NCBI GenBank assembly: GCA_027489355.1 | Contig: JAIXZY010000003.1 | Coordinates: forward strand, 1 to 64,000 | DNA from: Paracoccaceae bacterium | GTDB lineage: Bacteria; Pseudomonadota; Alphaproteobacteria; Rhodobacterales; Rhodobacteraceae | Direction of reading: 5' to 3' | Length of the DNA stretch: 64,000 nt | Shown here: positions 8,474 to 17,699 of the stretch, in pieces | Numbering within the stretch: the first letter of the stretch is position 1 | How the letters are laid out: every line of letters starts with the position of its first letter | Program-made: the position numbers and the translations under genes | Notes under the pieces: generated by a model | What the model saw: the letters and a program-made list of their open reading frames with translations, nothing else | What the model was told of the DNA's origin: nothing | Database searches by the model: none

Positions 8474-10129
8474 ATGGCCAGCTATCAATACGTCTACCAC
8501 ATGGAGAACGTCTCCAAGACCTACCCGGGCGGCAAGACCTGCTTTGAAAACATCCACCTGAACTTCCTGCCCGGCGTGAAGATCGGCGTCGTCGGCGTCA
8601 ACGGCGCGGGGAAATCCACGCTCCTGAAGATCATGGCCGGGATGGACAAGGACTTCAAAGGCGAGGCCTGGGCCGCCAAGGGCGCCAAGGTCGGCTACCT
8701 CGCGCAGGAGCCGTACCTGGACCCGGCGCTGACGGCGAAGGAGAACGTCATGCTCGGCGTGGCGGCGCAGCAGGCGATCCTCGACCGCTACAACGAGCTT
8801 GCCATGAACTACTTGGACGAGACCGCGGACGAGATGGCGCAGCTGCAGGACCAGATCGACGCCCAGAACCTGTGGGAACTTGACGCGACCGTCGGCGTCG
8901 CGATGGACGCGCTCCGCTGCCCGCCGGACGATGCCGATGTGACGACGCTCTCGGGCGGGGAACGTCGCCGGGTGGCGCTCTGCAAGCTCCTCCTCGAAAA
9001 GCCCGACATGCTGCTTCTCGACGAACCGACCAACCACCTGGATGCCGAGTCGATCGCTTGGCTGCAGAAGCACCTGATCGACTACAAGGGCACAATCCTG
9101 ATCGTCACCCACGACCGCTATTTCCTCGACGACATCACCGGCTGGATCCTGGAACTCGACCGCGGCCGGGGCATCCCGTATGAGGGCAACTATTCCGCCT
9201 GGCTCGACCAGAAGGCCAAGCGGATGGCGCAGGAAGCGCGTGAGGACAAGTCCAAGCAGAAGGCGTTGGAAAAGGAACTGGAGTGGATCCGCTCCGGTGC
9301 CAAGGCGCGGCAGGCCAAGGGCAAGGCCCGCCTCAACCGCTACAACGAGATGGCAAGCCAGACCGTCACCGAACGCGCCACCACCGCGCAGATCATCATC
9401 CCGAACGGCGAACGGCTCGGCAACAAGGTGATCGAGGTCGAGGGCCTGAAGAAGCACATGGGCGACAAGCTTCTGATCGAGAACCTCAGCTTCACCGTCC
9501 CGCCGGGCGCCATCGTCGGCGTAATCGGCCCGAACGGCGCCGGCAAGTCCACGCTTTTCCGAATGATCACCGGACAGGAACCGCCCGACGAGGGCACGAT
9601 CAAGCTGGGCGACACGGTGAAGCTCGCCTACGTCGACCAGTCGCGCGATGCGCTCGACCCGAACAAGAACGTCTGGGAGGAAATCTCGGGCGGGGCCGAG
9701 GTGATCCATCTGGGCGACATGCAAATGAACAGCCGCGTCTACACCGGGGCCTTCAACTTCAAGGGCACCGACCAGCAGAAGAAGGTCGGCCTCCTGTCAG
9801 GCGGGGAACGCAACCGCGTCCATATGGCGAAGCTTCTGAAGTCGGGCGGCAACGTGCTGCTCCTTGACGAACCGACCAACGACCTCGACGTGGAAACCCT
9901 GCAGGCGCTGGAAGCTGCCATCGAAGACTTCGCGGGCTGCGCGATCATCATCAGCCACGACCGCTTCTTCCTCGACCGACTCTGCACCCACATCCTGGCC
10001 TTCGAAGGCGACGCCCATGTGGAATGGTTCGAGGGCAACTTCCAGGCCTACGAGGAAGACAAGGTCCGCCGCCTCGGCCCCGACGCGCTGGAACCGAAGC
10101 GGGTCAAGTACAAGCGCTTCGCCCGCTGA
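8474..10129 (+). CDS. ettA: Energy-dependent translational throttle protein EttA (ABC-F)
   Basis: A soluble ABC-F protein with two ATPase domains and no membrane segment. It binds the ribosomal E site and gates the first elongation steps according to ATP/ADP. Walker A motifs are GVNGAGKST and GPNGAGKST; signatures are LSGGERRRVAL and LSGGERNRVHM; Walker B motifs are LLLDEPTNHLD and LLLDEPTNDLD. The charged linker (residues about 240-320) and the 551-residue length fit EttA. ATG 8474 is chosen over the 19-codon-longer GTG/TTG frame. A terminator follows. Confidence 0.95.
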   Translation: MASYQYVYHMENVSKTYPGGKTCFENIHLNFLPGVKIGVVGVNGAGKSTLLKIMAGMDKDFKGEAWAAKGAKVGYLAQEPYLDPALTAKENVMLGVAAQQAILDRYNELAMNYLDETADEMAQLQDQIDAQNLWELDATVGVAMDALRCPPDDADVTTLSGGERRRVALCKLLLEKPDMLLLDEPTNHLDAESIAWLQKHLIDYKGTILIVTHDRYFLDDITGWILELDRGRGIPYEGNYSAWLDQKAKRMAQEAREDKSKQKALEKELEWIRSGAKARQAKGKARLNRYNEMASQTVTERATTAQIIIPNGERLGNKVIEVEGLKKHMGDKLLIENLSFTVPPGAIVGVIGPNGAGKSTLFRMITGQEPPDEGTIKLGDTVKLAYVDQSRDALDPNKNVWEEISGGAEVIHLGDMQMNSRVYTGAFNFKGTDQQKKVGLLSGGERNRVHMAKLLKSGGNVLLLDEPTNDLDVETLQALEAAIEDFAGCAIIISHDRFFLDRLCTHILAFEGDAHVEWFEGNFQAYEEDKVRRLGPDALEPKRVKYKRFAR

Positions 10130-10135
10130 CGACGA

Positions 10136-10174
10136 AAGGGGGCCGGGACCGCCCTGCCCCCTTGCTCTTTTTCC
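10136..10174 (+). terminator. Rho-independent terminator after ettA
   Basis: Eight-bp stem AAGGGGGC (10136-10143) with GCCCCCTT (10156-10163), then TGCTCTTTTT. It starts six bases past the ettA stop. Confidence 0.75.
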
Positions 10175-10192
10175 AAATACTCCCGCCGGAGG
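10162..10192. repeat. Intergenic TTGCTCTTTTTCCAAATACTCC repeat arm
   Basis: TTGCTCTTTTTCCAAATAC followed by TCCCGCCGGAGGC. The same arm with a small insertion, again followed by a CCGGAGG block, recurs at 15757-15786, where it pairs with its own complement. This is a dispersed intergenic element, here overlapping the terminator of ettA. Confidence 0.65.
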
Positions 10193-10301
10193 CGCGCCCG
10201 AGGCGGAGGGCGCAAGCCCCGACGCCGAGACAAGGACTTGCGCCGCAAGGCGCTCATTCTGATAAGCGCCGGTCGGGGCGGCGCGGTAGGTGGCGCGCAG
10301 C

Positions 10302-10802
10302 ATGGACCTGGTCGAGACAGTCATCGAAGACCCGCGGTGGGAGGAATTCGGCCTTGCCGCGCTGGCCGAACGGGCCGCGCGCGCAACGTTGTCCGGGCTG
10401 GGGCTGCCATCTGACGGCTTCGCGATAAGCCTGATGGGCTGCGACGATGCGCGGATCGCCGTCCTGAACGCCGATTTCCGCGGCAAGCCGCAGCCGACCA
10501 ACGTGCTCAGCTGGCCGTCCGAGGAACGCGGGGCCGAGTTCGTCGGCGAAGATCCGGCGCTGCCCGAACCGGGCCTGCCCGAGGACCCCGAAAGCCTGGG
10601 CGACATTGCCATCGCCTTCGACACCTGCGCCCGCGAGGCGGCAGAGCAGGCCAAGCCCTTGTCCGACCATGTGACCCACCTGATCGTCCACGGCGTCCTT
10701 CACCTGCTTGGCTATGACCATATCGAGGACGAAGACGCCGAGCTGATGGAGGGGCTCGAGGTACGGATACTTGCAAGCCTTGGGGTTTCTGACCCATATT
10801 AG
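10302..10802 (+). CDS. ybeY: Endoribonuclease YbeY (rRNA maturation)
   Basis: A metal-dependent RNase for 16S rRNA 3'-end maturation and ribosome quality control. The zinc site HGVLHLLGYDH is intact (three His), and the conserved Arg region appears in NADFRGKPQPTNVLSWP. I use ATG 10302; GTG 10290 would add four residues. It is followed by the CBS-domain gene in the usual alphaproteobacterial order ybeY-corC-lnt. Confidence 0.95.
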   Translation: MDLVETVIEDPRWEEFGLAALAERAARATLSGLGLPSDGFAISLMGCDDARIAVLNADFRGKPQPTNVLSWPSEERGAEFVGEDPALPEPGLPEDPESLGDIAIAFDTCAREAAEQAKPLSDHVTHLIVHGVLHLLGYDHIEDEDAELMEGLEVRILASLGVSDPY

Positions 10803-10845
10803 GCGCTGCACCCGCGTGACGGGTGGGTATTCGGACAAAGGACCG

Positions 10846-11727
10846 ATGGGCAGTAGCACCGACGGGTCTCCCGCAGCGCAGGGCGCGCTGGACGGGACGA
10901 CCGACGAACCTTCCTCAGACCAGGGCCAACGCGGCTTTTTCGGACGCCTCCTCTCGGCCTTCAGCCCCAGCGCCGAGTCCCAGAGCTCGGACACGGCGGC
11001 GGGGGCTTCCTCTGCGCCACAGGGCCTGCATGTGCTGCGGCGGATGCGCGTGGACGACGTGGCGATCCCCAAGGCCGAGATCGTGGCCGTGCCGCTCGAC
11101 ATCGGCAAGGACGAGCTGGTCGAGGTCTTCCGCGAACATGGCTTCAGCCGGGTCCCGGTCTACAAGGGGACGCTGGACCATCCGCAGGGGCTGGTGCTGC
11201 TGAAGGACCTTGCGCTGCAGCATGGCTTCGGCGCCTCGGGCCGGTTCAGTCTGAAGCGGCTCCTGCGTCCGATCCTTTACGCGCCGCCCTCGATGCCGAC
11301 GGGCGTCCTTTTGCAGAAGATGCAGAAGGAACGCGTCCACATGGCGCTGGTCATCGACGAATACGGCGGGGTCGACGGCCTTGTGACCATCGAGGACCTG
11401 ATCGAGACCGTCATCGGCGAGATCGAGGACGAGCATGACGAGGACGAGGGCGCGCTCTGGAAAGAGGAAAAGCCCGGCGTGATCCTGGCGCAGTCCACCG
11501 CTCCGCTGGAAGAGATCGAGGCCGCGCTCGGCATTCCGCTGCGGATGGAGGAAGAGGACGAGGAGATCGACACGCTGGGCGGCCTGGTCTTCCTGCGCTC
11601 GGGCCGCGTGCCGGCGCGGGGCGAAGTGATCGAGCACGAAAGCGGCGTCCAGTTCGAGATCGTCGATGCCGACCCGCGCCGGATCAAGCGGCTGCGGGTG
11701 CGGGTTCCGTCGAAGGACGCCGCGTGA
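10846..11727 (+). CDS. CorC/HlyC family CBS-domain protein (YbeX)
   Basis: A cytoplasmic 293-residue protein. A variable, Ser-rich N-terminus is followed by a CBS pair (RRMRVDDVAIPKAEIVAVP and MALVIDEYGGVDGLVTIEDL) and a C-terminal CorC/HlyC domain (TLGGLVFLRSGRVP). It is linked to magnesium/cobalt homeostasis and, in E. coli as YbeX, to ribosome metabolism. ATG 10846 has AAAGGA upstream. It precedes lnt by three bases, so the genes share a transcript. Confidence 0.9.
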   Translation: MGSSTDGSPAAQGALDGTTDEPSSDQGQRGFFGRLLSAFSPSAESQSSDTAAGASSAPQGLHVLRRMRVDDVAIPKAEIVAVPLDIGKDELVEVFREHGFSRVPVYKGTLDHPQGLVLLKDLALQHGFGASGRFSLKRLLRPILYAPPSMPTGVLLQKMQKERVHMALVIDEYGGVDGLVTIEDLIETVIGEIEDEHDEDEGALWKEEKPGVILAQSTAPLEEIEAALGIPLRMEEEDEEIDTLGGLVFLRSGRVPARGEVIEHESGVQFEIVDADPRRIKRLRVRVPSKDAA

Positions 11728-11730
11728 CGG

Positions 11731-13206
11731 ATGCCTGAGACTTGGCTTGCGGGAAAGCGCCGGGGCCTGCTCGCCTTCGGGCTGGGGGCGGTGGCCGCGC
11801 TTGGCCAGGCGCCGCTGGGCTTCTGGTGGGCCACGCTGGCGGCCCTGTCCGCCCTGATCTGGCTGCTGGACCGCCAGCCCGACCGCCGCTCGGCCTTCCT
11901 GACCGGCTGGCTGGCCGGGGCGGGCTACTTCGGCCTTGCGCTGAACTGGATCGTCGAGCCGTTCCTGATCGACATCGCCCGCCACGGCTGGATGGCACCT
12001 TTCGCGGTGGTCTTCCTGGCCTTCGGCCTGGGTCTCTTCTGGGGGGCGGCTGCGGTGCTTGGCCGCCTTGCCCGCAGCCCGACCCTGGGATTCGCCGTCG
12101 CCTTCGTCGCGCTGGAATGGCTGCGCGGCGTGGTCTTCACCGGATTTCCCTGGGCCATGGTGGGCCATGTCTGGATCGGCACCCCGGTCGACCAGCTGGC
12201 CGCGCTGGGGGGGCCGCTGCTCTTGAGTCTTCTGACCCTTGTCGCCGCCGCGCTGCCGGTCCTCTGGCGCGGGAAAGGTGCTGCCGTGTCGGCGCTGCTG
12301 ATGGCTGCGGCGGTCGGCTTCGGGCTCTGGCGGCTGGCGCAGCCCCTGCCCGAGCCTCGCCCGCAGACCCTGCGCCTTGTCCAGCCCAATGCCGAACAGG
12401 CCGCCAAATGGGACCCCGAGCGGGCGCAGGACTTCCTGAACCGACTGCTGACCCTGACCGCGCGCGGCACGCCGGCCGACCTGACGATCTGGCCGGAGAC
12501 CTCGGTCCCCTACATGCTGGAATACAGCCCCGAGATCGCCGACTGGGTCGTCGCCGCCTCGAGCGGGCGGCCGGTGGCGATCGGCATCCAGCGCGAAGAG
12601 GGCGAGCGCTTCTTCAACAGCCTGCGCGTGCTTGAGAGCGACGGCCAGGAAACCGCCCGCTACGACAAGGCGCATCTGGTCCCCTTCGGCGAGTACATCC
12701 CCTTCGGAGACCTCGCCTATGACTGGTTCGGCCTGCGCGCCTTTGCGGCCCAGGCGGGCAACTCCTATTCCGCCGGGCCGGGTCCGCAGGTGCTGGACCT
12801 TGGCCGCTTCGGCAAGGTGCTGCCGCTGATCTGCTACGAGGCGATCTTCCCCCGCGACGTGAACGCGATGCCGGAACGCGCCGACTGGATGCTGCAGATC
12901 ACCAACGACGCCTGGTTCGGCACCTGGACCGGCCCCTTCCAGCATTTCGCCCAGGCCCGGCTGCGCGCGGTGGAACAGGGCCTGCCGCTGATCCGGGTGG
13001 CGAACACCGGCGTCACGGCGGTCGTCGACGCGCATGGGCGGGTGGTGGACCAGTTGCCCTTCGGCACCATGGACGCGCTGGACACCCGCATCCCCGGCGC
13101 GCTTGCGCCCACAACCTATGCGCGTTGGGGCGACGGGCCGGTCGCGCTGTTGCTGGCCGGTCTCGCGGCGCTTGCGATGATCCGCCGGCGGCGAGCTTCC
13201 CATTGA
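11731..13206 (+). CDS. lnt: Apolipoprotein N-acyltransferase
   Basis: An inner-membrane enzyme that adds the third acyl chain to lipoproteins. Six or so N-terminal membrane segments (to about residue 205) precede a nitrilase domain. The catalytic Glu-Lys-Cys triad is visible in WPETSVPY, YDKAHLVPFGEY and LICYEAIFP. At 491 residues it is of normal length, and the start abuts the stop of the CBS-domain gene. Confidence 0.95.
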   Translation: MPETWLAGKRRGLLAFGLGAVAALGQAPLGFWWATLAALSALIWLLDRQPDRRSAFLTGWLAGAGYFGLALNWIVEPFLIDIARHGWMAPFAVVFLAFGLGLFWGAAAVLGRLARSPTLGFAVAFVALEWLRGVVFTGFPWAMVGHVWIGTPVDQLAALGGPLLLSLLTLVAAALPVLWRGKGAAVSALLMAAAVGFGLWRLAQPLPEPRPQTLRLVQPNAEQAAKWDPERAQDFLNRLLTLTARGTPADLTIWPETSVPYMLEYSPEIADWVVAASSGRPVAIGIQREEGERFFNSLRVLESDGQETARYDKAHLVPFGEYIPFGDLAYDWFGLRAFAAQAGNSYSAGPGPQVLDLGRFGKVLPLICYEAIFPRDVNAMPERADWMLQITNDAWFGTWTGPFQHFAQARLRAVEQGLPLIRVANTGVTAVVDAHGRVVDQLPFGTMDALDTRIPGALAPTTYARWGDGPVALLLAGLAALAMIRRRRASH

Positions 13207-13245
13207 CGGGCTGACCCCACCCGTCTAGGCAAGCGCATCTTGAAC

Positions 13246-13295
13246 CGTCACAACGGCTTCCTGGCGTGGCGGGGATCATCCAACGGAGCACTTCC
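13246..13295 (+). promoter_or_regulatory. SAM/SAH riboswitch in the metK leader
   Basis: The leader contains CACAACGGCTTCCTGGCGTG (13249-13268) and, after a short variable loop, CGGAGCACTTCC just before the ATG. This matches the conserved core of the SAM-SAH riboswitch known upstream of metK in Rhodobacterales. The Shine-Dalgarno GGAG (13285-13288) can pair with the upstream CTTC (13257-13260), so ligand binding would hide the ribosome-binding site and lower MetK synthesis. Confidence 0.85.
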
Positions 13296-13297
13296 TC

Positions 13298-14464
13298 ATG
13301 AGCCGCAAAGATTACGTCTTCACTTCCGAGTCCGTCTCGGAGGGCCACCCCGACAAGGTCTGCGACCGCATCTCGGATGCCGTCCTGGATGCCTTCCTGA
13401 AGGAAGAGCCCAACGCCCGCGTTGCCTGCGAGACCTTCGCCACGACGAATCGCGTGGTCGTGGGCGGCGAGGTCGGCCTGTCGTCGAAAGAGGCGACGGC
13501 GGCGATGATGCAGCGCATCGACGGCATCGTCCGCGACTGCGTACGCGACATCGGCTATGAGCAGAAGAAGTTCCACTGGGACAAGATCAAGGTCCACAAC
13601 TACATCCACGAACAAAGCGCCCACATCGCGCAGGGCGTCGACAAGGATGGCGCGGGCGACCAGGGGATCATGTTCGGCTACGCCACGCTGGAGACGCCGG
13701 AATACATGCCGGCGCCGATCCAGTACGCCCACGCGATCCTGCGCCGCCTGGCCGAGGCGCGGAAATCCGGCGCCGAGCCGACCCTTGGTCCGGACGCGAA
13801 AAGCCAGCTCACACTGCGCTATGCCGATGGCAAGCCGGTCGAGGTGACCTCCATCGTGCTGTCGACCCAGCACACGTCCAAGCGCCAGACCTCGAAGGTG
13901 ATCCGCAAGATCGTCGAGCCCTATATCCGCGAGGTCCTGCCCGAGGGCTGGATCACGAAGAAGACGGAATGGCATGTAAACCCCACCGGCACCTTCGTGA
14001 TCGGCGGCCCGGACGGCGACGCGGGCCTGACGGGCCGCAAGATCATCGTCGACACCTACGGCGGCGCGGCCCCGCATGGCGGCGGTGCGTTCTCGGGCAA
14101 GGACCCGACCAAGGTCGACCGCTCGGCCGCCTATGCCGCGCGGTATCTGGCGAAGAACGTGGTGGCTGCCGGGCTGGCGGAACGCTGCACGCTCCAGGTC
14201 TCCTATGCCATCGGCGTGGCGAAGCCCCTGTCGATCTATGTCGACACCCACGGCACCGGCCAGGTCGAGGCCAGCCGCATCGAGAAAGCCGTGGCCGAGG
14301 TGATGGACCTGACCCCGCGCGGCATCCGCACCCATCTTGACCTGAACAAGCCGATCTACGCCCGCACCTCGGCCTACGGCCATTTCGGCCGCGCGCCCGA
14401 GGCGGACGGCGGTTTTTCGTGGGAACGCACCGATCTGGTCGAGGCGCTGAAGAAAGCGGTGTAA
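13298..14464 (+). CDS. metK: S-adenosylmethionine synthetase
   Basis: Makes S-adenosylmethionine from methionine and ATP. It shows the N-terminal ATP/metal site [17 protein letters not shown], the flexible-loop region with [12 protein letters not shown], and [19 protein letters not shown]. The 388 residues are normal for the family. Translation is probably controlled by the SAM/SAH riboswitch in its leader. The gene order lnt-metK-trmB is usual for alphaproteobacteria, here with queF inserted. Confidence 0.97.
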   Translation: MSRKDYVFTSESVSEGHPDKVCDRISDAVLDAFLKEEPNARVACETFATTNRVVVGGEVGLSSKEATAAMMQRIDGIVRDCVRDIGYEQKKFHWDKIKVHNYIHEQSAHIAQGVDKDGAGDQGIMFGYATLETPEYMPAPIQYAHAILRRLAEARKSGAEPTLGPDAKSQLTLRYADGKPVEVTSIVLSTQHTSKRQTSKVIRKIVEPYIREVLPEGWITKKTEWHVNPTGTFVIGGPDGDAGLTGRKIIVDTYGGAAPHGGGAFSGKDPTKVDRSAAYAARYLAKNVVAAGLAERCTLQVSYAIGVAKPLSIYVDTHGTGQVEASRIEKAVAEVMDLTPRGIRTHLDLNKPIYARTSAYGHFGRAPEADGGFSWERTDLVEALKKAV

Positions 14465-14488
14465 GCTGCCGCGCATGACCAACCCGAC

Positions 14489-14507
14489 GGGGCGGCCCTG
14501 CCGCCCC
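14489..14507 (+). terminator. Hairpin between metK and queF
   Basis: GGGGCGG-CCCTG-CCGCCCC, a 7-bp perfect GC stem followed by TTCTCC. There is no real T tract, so it may be a weak or Rho-assisted terminator or an mRNA stabiliser. Confidence 0.45.
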
Positions 14508-14530
14508 TTCTCCATTTGAGAGGCCACCCC

Positions 14531-14995
14531 ATGACCAGCACCGATGTTTCCGGCCTGACTCAACTGGGTCAGAAGACCGACCTGCCCGCATCTCCCGACA
14601 CCGCCGTGCTGGAAAAGGTCCCGACCGGCCAGTCCGGCACGAAATTCGTCGTCCGCTTCACCGCGCCCGAGTTCACCTCGCTCTGCCCGATGACCGGACA
14701 GCCGGACTTTGCCCATATCGTGATCGACTACATCCCCCGCGACTGGCTGGTGGAATCGAAGTCGCTGAAGCTGTTCCTGCACAGCTTCCGCAACCACGGC
14801 GCCTTCCACGAAGATTGCAGCATCGACATTGCCAAGCGGTTGGTCAGTCTTCTGGACCCGGAATGGTTGCGCATCGGGGCCTACTGGTATCCGCGGGGCG
14901 GCATCCCGATCGATGTCTTCTGGCAGACCGGCACCCCGCCCGAAGGCGTCTGGCTCCCGGACCAGGGCGTTGCCCCCTACCGCGGGCGCGGGTAA
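14531..14995 (+). CDS. queF: NADPH-dependent 7-cyano-7-deazaguanine reductase
   Basis: Reduces preQ0 to preQ1 in queuosine synthesis. The nucleophilic Cys is in [15 protein letters not shown], and the substrate-binding QueF motif is seen in [21 protein letters not shown]. The 154 residues mark the short unimodular (YkvM) type. ATG 14531 follows a short leader in which I do not recognise a preQ1 riboswitch. Confidence 0.95.
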   Translation: MTSTDVSGLTQLGQKTDLPASPDTAVLEKVPTGQSGTKFVVRFTAPEFTSLCPMTGQPDFAHIVIDYIPRDWLVESKSLKLFLHSFRNHGAFHEDCSIDIAKRLVSLLDPEWLRIGAYWYPRGGIPIDVFWQTGTPPEGVWLPDQGVAPYRGRG

Positions 14996-15033
14996 GCTTG
15001 ACCATCTGCGGCGCGCAACCTAAAGCGCCGCCC

Positions 15034-15726
15034 ATGACCGACGCCCCCACCCCCGCCCGCCGCAACTTCTATGGCCGCATTCACGGCAAGACCCTGCGCG
15101 CCAGCCAGAAGGACTACCTTGCCGAGGATCTGGGTCCGCTGACCCTGCGCGGCGTGACGGTCGAGGAAAACCCCGCGCGGACGACCCTGGACCTGAGCTT
15201 CGTGAACGGGCCGCTCTGGCTGGAGGTCGGCTTCGGCGGCGGCGAACACCTGGTCCACATGGCCGCCCGCAACCCCAACGTGACGATCATCGGGGCCGAG
15301 CCCTTCGTGAACGGCGTGGCGATGCTTCTGGGCAAGATCCGCGGTGCGGGGGTCAGGAACCTGTGGCTCCACCCCGGCGACGTGCGTGACCTCTTCGACG
15401 TGCTGCCGGATGCCTGCCTGTCCAAGGTCTTCCTCAACTACCCCGACCCCTGGCCCAAGGCGCGCCACCATCGCCGCCGCTTCGTGACGCCGGATTACCT
15501 GATGCCGCTGGCCCGGATCACCAAGCCGGGGGCCGAGTTCCGCGTGGCCACCGACATCCCCGACTACGTCCGCCAGACGCTGGAAGAGGTCCCGCAAGCC
15601 GGGTTCGAGCTGGTCTCCCAGACGGGCCAAGGCGAGGCGTGGGAGGACTGGCTCTCTACCCGCTACGAACAGAAGGCGCTGCGCGAGGGGCGAGAGCCGC
15701 ATTACCTGACCTTCCGCCGCGCCTGA
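15034..15726 (+). CDS. trmB: tRNA (guanine-N7-)-methyltransferase
   Basis: Methylates G46 of tRNA with SAM. The SAM motif is LEVGFGGGEHLVHMAARNP, and the TrmB signature is NYPDPWPKARHHRRRF. The 230-residue length is typical. ATG 15034 is used; the open frame extends upstream through queF but lacks family similarity there. The TGA stop forms the first bases of a long hairpin. Confidence 0.95.
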   Translation: MTDAPTPARRNFYGRIHGKTLRASQKDYLAEDLGPLTLRGVTVEENPARTTLDLSFVNGPLWLEVGFGGGEHLVHMAARNPNVTIIGAEPFVNGVAMLLGKIRGAGVRNLWLHPGDVRDLFDVLPDACLSKVFLNYPDPWPKARHHRRRFVTPDYLMPLARITKPGAEFRVATDIPDYVRQTLEEVPQAGFELVSQTGQGEAWEDWLSTRYEQKALREGREPHYLTFRRA

Positions 15727-15778
15727 GTATTTGGAAAAAGAGCAAGACCTGCTGATTTGCTCTTTTCCACAAATACTC
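15725..15778. terminator. Long bidirectional hairpin after trmB (dispersed element)
   Basis: Left arm GAGTATTTGGAAAAAGAG.. (15725-15745) pairs with ..CTCTTTTCCACAAATACTC (15757-15778), about 20 bp with one 2-base bulge. It overlaps the trmB stop and lies 100 bases before aroA. One arm is repeated at 10162-10192. Confidence 0.75.
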
Positions 15779-15879
15779 CCCCCGGAGGGTCCGACATCCC
15801 CACCCGCCCTCGGGTTCAGGGAATGGACCCCGGTTTCCGCTTGCGCTATCAGGCATCCCGGAATGTGAGGGAGACCAGA

Positions 15880-17226
15880 ATGTCCGGCCACGGCGAAGCG
15901 CAACCGATGAAGTCCCGCAAGTCCGGACCCCTGAAGGGCGTGGCAGAGGTGCCGGGGGACAAGTCGATCTCGCACCGTTCGCTGATCTTCGGGGCGATGG
16001 CCGTGGGGGAGACGAAGATCTCGGGACTGCTCGAAGGGCAGGACGTGCTGGACACCGCAAAGGCGATGCAGGCCTTCGGCGCCCGGGTAACGCGCCACGG
16101 CGAGGGGGCGTGGACGGTGAACGGGGTGGGCGTCGGCGGGTTCCAGGAGCCGGCGGACGTGATCGACTGCGGCAACTCTGGCACTGGCGTGCGGCTGATC
16201 ATGGGAACGATGGCGACGACGACGATCACGGCGACGTTCACCGGCGACGCGAGCCTGCGCAAGCGGCCGATGGGACGGGTGACGGATCCACTCTCGCTCT
16301 TTGGCGCGCGCGCGTATGGGCGGCAGGGTGGTCGGTTGCCGATGACCATCGTCGGCGCAGCTAACCCGGTCCCGGTGCGCTATGCGCTGCCCGTGGCCTC
16401 GGCCCAGGTGAAGTCGGCGGTGCTGCTCGCAGGGCTGAACGCCCCCGGCGAGACGGTGGTGATCGAGAAAGAGCCCACGCGGGACCATTCCGAGCGGATG
16501 CTGCTGGGCTTCGGCGCACAGCTTTCGGTCGAGCGGACTGGCGAGGGCCATGTCATCACGCTGAAGGGCCGGCCCGAGCTGCGGCCGCAAACCGTGGCGG
16601 TGCCGCGCGATCCTTCAAGCGCGGCATTCCCGGTCTGCGCGGCGCTGGTCGTCGAGGGGTCGGACATCCTGGTGCCCGGGGTCAGCCAGAACCTGACCCG
16701 CAACGGACTCTATCTGACGCTGGTCGAGATGGGAGCGGACATCGAGTTCCAGAACCCGCGCGAAGAGGGGGGCGAGCCGGTCGCCGATCTTCGGGTGCGG
16801 TTCTCCGGCGGGATGAAGGGGATCGAGGTGCCGCCAGAGCGGGCTCCGTCGATGATCGACGAATATCCGATCCTGTCGGTGGTGGCGGCCTTCTCGCAGG
16901 GAAAGACCGTGATGCGGGGGGTGAAGGAGCTGCGGGTCAAGGAAAGCGACCGGATCGACGCGATGGCTCGGGGCTTGGAGGCCTGCGGGGTCCGGGTCGA
17001 GGAGGACGATGACACGCTGATCGTTCACGGGATGGGACCGGGCGGGGTGCCGGGCGGGGCCGTCGCCAAGACCCACATCGACCACCGGATCGCCATGTCG
17101 TTCCTGGTCTGCGGGCTGGCAGCGAAGGCCGAGGTCGGGGTCGATGACGGCTCGCCGATCCAGACATCGTTTCCGGTGTTCGAAGGGCTGATGCGGGGCC
17201 TCGGGGCCGAGATCGCGCGGGGCTGA
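15880..17226 (+). CDS. aroA: 3-phosphoshikimate 1-carboxyvinyltransferase (EPSP synthase, class II-like)
   Basis: The sixth shikimate-pathway enzyme. It shows [35 protein letters not shown] and [12 protein letters not shown]. Its wording is close to the Agrobacterium CP4 (class II) enzyme over its whole length. The PEP-site motif reads GNSGTG, with Gly where CP4 has the tolerance-linked Ala. ATG 15880 follows GGGAGAC; 448 residues is normal. The trmB hairpin precedes it. Confidence 0.95.
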   Translation: MSGHGEAQPMKSRKSGPLKGVAEVPGDKSISHRSLIFGAMAVGETKISGLLEGQDVLDTAKAMQAFGARVTRHGEGAWTVNGVGVGGFQEPADVIDCGNSGTGVRLIMGTMATTTITATFTGDASLRKRPMGRVTDPLSLFGARAYGRQGGRLPMTIVGAANPVPVRYALPVASAQVKSAVLLAGLNAPGETVVIEKEPTRDHSERMLLGFGAQLSVERTGEGHVITLKGRPELRPQTVAVPRDPSSAAFPVCAALVVEGSDILVPGVSQNLTRNGLYLTLVEMGADIEFQNPREEGGEPVADLRVRFSGGMKGIEVPPERAPSMIDEYPILSVVAAFSQGKTVMRGVKELRVKESDRIDAMARGLEACGVRVEEDDDTLIVHGMGPGGVPGGAVAKTHIDHRIAMSFLVCGLAAKAEVGVDDGSPIQTSFPVFEGLMRGLGAEIARG

Positions 17227-17248
17227 CCTCGGCCCTCTCTTCGCGGCG

Positions 17249-17326
17249 TCAGAAGACGTCGAGGAGGTAGAGGATGATGATGATCGGGATCGGAATGCCG
17301 ATCAGCCAGGCAAGGGCGCCTTTCAT
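17249..17326 (-). CDS. 25-residue single-span membrane micro-protein
   Basis: Reads MKGALAWLIGIPIPIIIILY then five more residues (LLDVF). Almost the whole chain is one hydrophobic span with the IPIPIII core. A strong ribosome-binding site AAGGAG lies eight bases before the ATG. I believe similar short frames occur in relatives next to DUF3309 or aroA genes, but cannot check. Function unknown; perhaps a membrane-complex subunit. Confidence 0.6.
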   Translation of the reverse strand: MKGALAWLIGIPIPIIIILYLLDVF

Positions 17327-17395
17327 GGGGTGACTCCTTCGGATGGTTGGTTGCCGGATAAACGCGGGCGTCGTGCGGGCGGTTCCACGGATAGG

Positions 17396-17410
17396 TGTCC
17401 ACGGTGGACA
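17396..17410. promoter_or_regulatory. TGTCCAC-G-GTGGACA dyad
   Basis: A perfect 7-1-7 inverted repeat 70 bases upstream of the micro-protein gene. A 20-base block containing it, AGGTGTCCACGGTGGACAAT, recurs exactly at 46346-46365. Downstream is AT-richer DNA that could hold a promoter. Candidate transcription-factor site. Confidence 0.4.
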
Positions 17411-17540
17411 ATTCGCAATTCGTACGATATTTCAGGATCTTACCGGAATCCGTTAGGGTGGCCTTAACCATTGCCCACGCAGCGAAACGGGCGCGCAAGG
17501 GGGATGCGCGCCCGTATGCCGTCCTGGAAGCGGAGTTGCC

Positions 17541-17699
17541 TCAGATCCGGCCCATCAGCACAAGGATCAGCAGGATGACCAGGAGGACGCCGACCACGCC
17601 CGAGGGCCCGTAGCCCCAGGAACGGGAATAGCCCCAGCTGGGCAGTGCGCCGATCAGGATGAGGACGAGGATGATGAGGAGAATGGTGCCGAGCGTCAT
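17541..17699 (-). CDS. DUF3309 family membrane protein
   Basis: A 52-residue protein. One hydrophobic segment (GTILLIILVLILIGALP), the family centre SWGYSRSWGYGPSG, and a second hydrophobic segment (VVGVLLVILLILVLMGRI) match DUF3309. The start is ATG 17699; the open frame upstream is out of character. Function unknown. Confidence 0.75.
   Translation of the reverse strand: MTLGTILLIILVLILIGALPSWGYSRSWGYGPSGVVGVLLVILLILVLMGRI

Noticed and set aside
14465-14530. Possible preQ1 riboswitch before queF
   Set aside because: I could not fit any preQ1 class; the leader is better explained by a GC hairpin after metK.
17395-17613. 72-codon plus-strand frame starting VSTVDN
   Set aside because: It overlaps the DUF3309 gene antisense, has no ribosome site, and its only notable part is the shared dyad. 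The same applies to the frame starting at 46348.
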